Below are positions 4,534 through 6,981 of a DNA stretch of 6,981 bases, piece by piece; the first letter of the stretch is position 1; every line of letters starts with the position of its first letter. This stretch comes from Clostridia bacterium. GTDB taxonomy: Bacteria; Bacillota_E; RBS10-35; JAJYVN01. Made by a program: the position numbers and the translations under genes. The DNA is taken from positions 1-6,981 of the forward strand of contig DAHWHT010000371.1 of assembly GCA_027335515.1 (NCBI GenBank), given 5' to 3'. Below the pieces are notes generated by a model that saw nothing but the letters and a program-made list of their open reading frames with translations, did no database searches and had not been told where the DNA came from.

Positions 4534-6696
4534 ATGCCGCAGCGTACGGACCCGCGCCGTCAGGGGCGGACTCGGCGGGAGTTGGCGCGTGCAGGGGCAG
4601 GGGTTGGGGCGGCTGCGATGGCGGGACCGTGGCTGGCGGGGTGCGGCCGTGCCGCGGGGAACGCCCCCCACCCGACGGCGGTGGCGGTGACGACCAACCT
4701 GACCGCGGCGATCAGCTACCAGGGCGCGACCAATTACAGCGGCGTGCAGCGCACCCTGGTGCAGGACTACATCGCCAAGCATTGGTCCGCCAAGCACCGG
4801 GGCGTGGCCGTCCACACCGTGCCGAGCGCCAGCGCCAACGGTAACCATGGCAGCGCCATCGCCATGATCGCCTCGGCGGTTGCGGGGGCTGGGATGGACA
4901 TCCTCTCGGCTGGGGGCTGGCAGCTGGCGGACGTGTTGGCGGGCGGCATTCTGCGGCCCCTGGACAGCTTTGTGCGTAAGGACAATCTCAGTCTGACCGG
5001 GTTCGATCCAGGCCAGCTGCAGGAGTTGACGCGGCCGTCCGACGGCGGCCTGGTGGGGCTGCCGGCGTACAGCGGCCCCATGGTGCTGCTGGTCAACTAC
5101 TCGCTGTTGAACCAGTTCGGCCTGACCCAGCCCAACCCGAATTGGACCCACACCGAGGCGGCGGCGCTGTGGCAGAGCGCCAGCCGGATCGTCAAGGGCA
5201 AGCGCCTGTATGGTGCCGGGCTCGATACCGGCGACCCCGCCTGGCAGTTGGCGACCTTTGGGGCACGCGTCGCCAGCCCGAACGGGCAGGTCTGCACCGT
5301 CGACAGCTCGGCCGGGGTGCGCGCCATGACCTGGATGCGCAGCCTGGTGGCATCCCAGGCGGTGGACCCGGGCGGCAATGGCGGTGCCGTGCGCCACGGG
5401 CGCGCGATCTTTGGCATGAGCGGCGGCTGGAGTGTGCAGACGGACGCCTTCCACATGCATCAGGCCGGGGTGAAGTGGGATTGGCTGCCGATGCCCACCT
5501 TCCCGGGCGGCCGGCGCGCGACCTATGTGAACGGCGACTGGTACGGCATCAACGCCAACAGCAAGAACCCCCCGGATCTCGTCTGGTCGCTGTTCCGCTT
5601 CCTGACCACCGATCCGGGGCTGTGGCAGCTGCTGTTTCGCACGACCTTTGCCGGACCCAACCTCCGGTCTCTGTGGGCCGACTGGCTCTCGGTGGTGCGC
5701 GCCGTCGACCCGGTGTTGCGCAGCAAACATCTGGAGTATTACGCCGAGGCCATGACGTATGGGGTTCCCAACTACCGCTTTCCGTATCAGCCGTCCCAGT
5801 GTGACTCGATCCTGAACAATTATCGCTCCCAGATCATTCACGGCAAGATCAGTCCCAAGCTCGGGCTGCAGCAGGCGCAACAACAGATCAACGCCATCCA
5901 GACGGCCGGCAGCAAGCTTCTTCCCGCACTGGCCCTGCGGCAGCAGGCGGTGCGCCTCGCGCTCGGCAAGGCCGCGGCCGATCCGACGACGGCGCACCTG
6001 ACCGCCCCGCCGCGCACCGGCTACGGGGCGGCGCCGGCGCCGGCGGCCAAGCTGGTGCAGTTCAAGTCCGGTGTGCTGACCCTGACCGGTTCCGGTGCCG
6101 ACGCCCTGCACAACAGCGGGGACGCCTGCACGTTCATGGCCGCGGCCTCGACCGCCGCGACGGCCACCTTCGTCTGCCGGGTGGCTGGTCTGGCCAACGA
6201 GCACGGCGTGCGGCTCGCCAAGAATGCGCGCGTCGGTCTGATGGCGCGCGGCGACCTGAGCGGCAACGCCCCGGCTGTGGCCCTGGAGGTGACGGCCGGC
6301 AACGGCATCCACCTGCAGTATCGCCCCGTGGCCAACACGCACGTCCAGGGCTTCGGACCCGGAAAGGCGAGCGTGGGCGGGCTGTTGGCCCCCGCCACCT
6401 ACAGCACCCCGAACCCGGCGTTGGGTAAGAACGCCCTCACGCACCCGGTCTGGCTGCGCTTGGAACGGGCGGTGGACCGCTGGACCGCCGCGACGTCCCT
6501 GGATGGAACGTCATGGAAGACCGCCGGTCCGACGGTGGTCGTGGAGATGGCGGGCTGCTGGGTCGGGGTGTTCGCGACCGCCCACACCGCGTCGGGTAAA
6601 CTGACGCCGAGCGATGCGGTGCGTGGGACGGCCGGGAAGCTCAAGGGCTTCACCCCGAACACCCCCGTCGTGCTTGTCGCGTCCAACGTGCCGTAG
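4534..6696 (+). CDS. ABC-type sugar-binding lipoprotein with C-terminal concanavalin A-like domain
   Basis: A 720-residue exported lipoprotein, far longer than the roughly 400-450 residues of usual family 1 solute-binding proteins. Residues 1-37 form a signal peptide: basic start, twin-arginine-like TRRELARAG (13-21), a hydrophobic Ala/Gly stretch, then the lipobox LAGC with C37 as the lipidated Cys. Residues about 50-480 look like an ABC sugar-binding protein: MDILSAGGWQLADVLAGGILRPLD split over 121-144, GLPAYSGPMVLLVNYSLL (175-192), GRAIFGMSGGWS (289-300), NGDWYGINANSKNP (333-346), and a C-terminal helix SPKLGLQQAQQQINA (440-454). A Pro/Ala linker (about 490-505) leads to a beta-rich domain (about 508-700). 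Its features GLMARGDL (568-575), WLRLERAVDRW (640-650), TSLDGTSW (654-661) and VGVFATAH (677-684) resemble DUF1349/concanavalin A-like sandwich domains. That domain may bind glycans, which is inference. No permease or ATPase gene is in the window. It may belong functionally to the preceding enzymes, but it likely has its own promoter. Confidence 0.88.
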   Translation: MPQRTDPRRQGRTRRELARAGAGVGAAAMAGPWLAGCGRAAGNAPHPTAVAVTTNLTAAISYQGATNYSGVQRTLVQDYIAKHWSAKHRGVAVHTVPSASANGNHGSAIAMIASAVAGAGMDILSAGGWQLADVLAGGILRPLDSFVRKDNLSLTGFDPGQLQELTRPSDGGLVGLPAYSGPMVLLVNYSLLNQFGLTQPNPNWTHTEAAALWQSASRIVKGKRLYGAGLDTGDPAWQLATFGARVASPNGQVCTVDSSAGVRAMTWMRSLVASQAVDPGGNGGAVRHGRAIFGMSGGWSVQTDAFHMHQAGVKWDWLPMPTFPGGRRATYVNGDWYGINANSKNPPDLVWSLFRFLTTDPGLWQLLFRTTFAGPNLRSLWADWLSVVRAVDPVLRSKHLEYYAEAMTYGVPNYRFPYQPSQCDSILNNYRSQIIHGKISPKLGLQQAQQQINAIQTAGSKLLPALALRQQAVRLALGKAAADPTTAHLTAPPRTGYGAAPAPAAKLVQFKSGVLTLTGSGADALHNSGDACTFMAAASTAATATFVCRVAGLANEHGVRLAKNARVGLMARGDLSGNAPAVALEVTAGNGIHLQYRPVANTHVQGFGPGKASVGGLLAPATYSTPNPALGKNALTHPVWLRLERAVDRWTAATSLDGTSWKTAGPTVVVEMAGCWVGVFATAHTASGKLTPSDAVRGTAGKLKGFTPNTPVVLVASNVP

Positions 6697-6981
6697 GCGC
6701 GGGACCGCAGTCGCAGTGCCGGCGCCAAGTCGGGGGCGCGCGCAACCGGGCACCGGGCCGACGCCGTCGGCCGGCGCGTGGGATGCGCGCGCCTCCCATG
6801 CCGTGCGGGCGGTCGATCCCGCCCGGTCGCCTGCGCGCGCCAGCGGTTCACCCCGTCCATGGCTCCCTCACCCTTCGGGGTGCCAGGCCCCGTGGGCGTC
6901 GTGAAAGGGCGGGGGCCTGGCAGGGTAGGCTGCGCAGGGGCACGAAGGCTTCCGGGTTGCGTGGGCCGGGAGGGCTTCGTT
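6697..6981 (+). other. GC-rich tail without a recognised gene, several hairpins
   Basis: No open frame here looks like a protein. The stretch contains successive inverted repeats. CCGG(G)CCGAC pairs with GTCGGCCGG around a 3-nt loop (6753-6774). GCGCGCGC copies at 6785-6792 and 6833-6840 enclose the inner stem CGGGCGG/CCGCCCG (6806-6812 with 6819-6825). CACCC-TTCG-GGGTG (6869-6882) carries a cUUCGg tetraloop. The long stem at 6881-6922 is described separately. Together they could be the 3' untranslated region of the lipoprotein mRNA or the leader of a gene beyond the window. No promoter is evident. Confidence 0.4.
6881..6922 (+). terminator. Perfect 11-bp inverted repeat, possible terminator or leader structure
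   Basis: TGCCAGGCCCC (6881-6891) pairs perfectly with GGGGCCTGGCA (6912-6922) around a 20-nt loop. It lies 185 nt after the lipoprotein stop and lacks a following T-tract. Its first two bases are shared with the preceding cUUCGg hairpin (6869-6882), so the two structures cannot fully form together. It could end transcription from the lipoprotein gene or belong to the leader of a downstream gene. Confidence 0.35.

Noticed and set aside
4210..6444. 744-codon minus-strand frame opposite the lipoprotein gene
   Set aside because: The plus strand encodes a clear lipoprotein with signal peptide, Shine-Dalgarno and domain motifs. The antisense product is Arg/Gly/His-rich, as expected for a shadow frame.
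6399..6860. Minus-strand frame of 153 codons at the right end
   Set aside because: Half of it is antisense to the lipoprotein gene. Its start has no Shine-Dalgarno and the product is low-complexity and Arg/Ala-rich.
6878..6922. Resemblance of GGGGTGCCAGG to part of RNase P RNA
   Set aside because: The conserved RNase P core, such as the GAGGAAAGTCC segment, is absent from the window. The match is short and explained by the local hairpins.

Overview
The window is GC-rich bacterial DNA (roughly 70% G+C by eye). It has long open shadow frames, GTG starts, and a lipoprotein with a twin-arginine-like signal. This fits a high-GC Gram-positive or Chloroflexota-type bacterium, but nothing in the window fixes the taxon. 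No rRNA, tRNA, CRISPR array, transposase or prophage gene was found.

Layout: (1) Positions 1-246 are the 3' end of a gene whose product looks like the C-terminus of a Gfo/Idh/MocA-family NAD(P)-dependent sugar oxidoreductase. (2) It overlaps by 19 nt a xylose-isomerase-like TIM-barrel protein (228-1118), annotated as a sugar phosphate isomerase/epimerase. (3) A convergent cytochrome P450 gene lies on the minus strand (1127-2290), separated by 8 nt and an inverted repeat that contains both stop codons. (4) A divergent intergenic region (2291-2608) holds a strong 17-nt-arm inverted repeat that competes with an alternative hairpin. (5) On the plus strand follow a PIG-L/LmbE-type deacetylase (2609-3313) and a divergent NagB-like (glucosamine-6-phosphate deaminase family) protein (3349-4287). 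(6) A 246-nt gap contains a bipartite GC hairpin. (7) A 720-residue lipoprotein (4534-6696) combines an ABC family 1 solute-binding domain with a C-terminal concanavalin A-like domain. (8) The last 285 nt hold no convincing gene but several GC-rich hairpins.

Reading the plus-strand genes together suggests uptake and catabolism of an unusual (amino) sugar or glycoside. The lipoprotein would capture a glycan or sugar outside the cell. The oxidoreductase and TIM-barrel enzyme would oxidise and rearrange or cleave it. The PIG-L enzyme would remove an N-acyl group, and the NagB-like enzyme would isomerise or deaminate the free amino sugar. The NagB-like protein keeps the catalytic Asp, His and Glu positions. 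By eye-alignment it has Ser in place of Asp141 and lacks the usual phosphate-binding residues, so its substrate may not be a 6-phosphate. The P450 is the outlier: opposite strand, no redox partner in view, no obvious link to sugar catabolism. The pathway assignment is inference; the family assignments rest on visible motifs.
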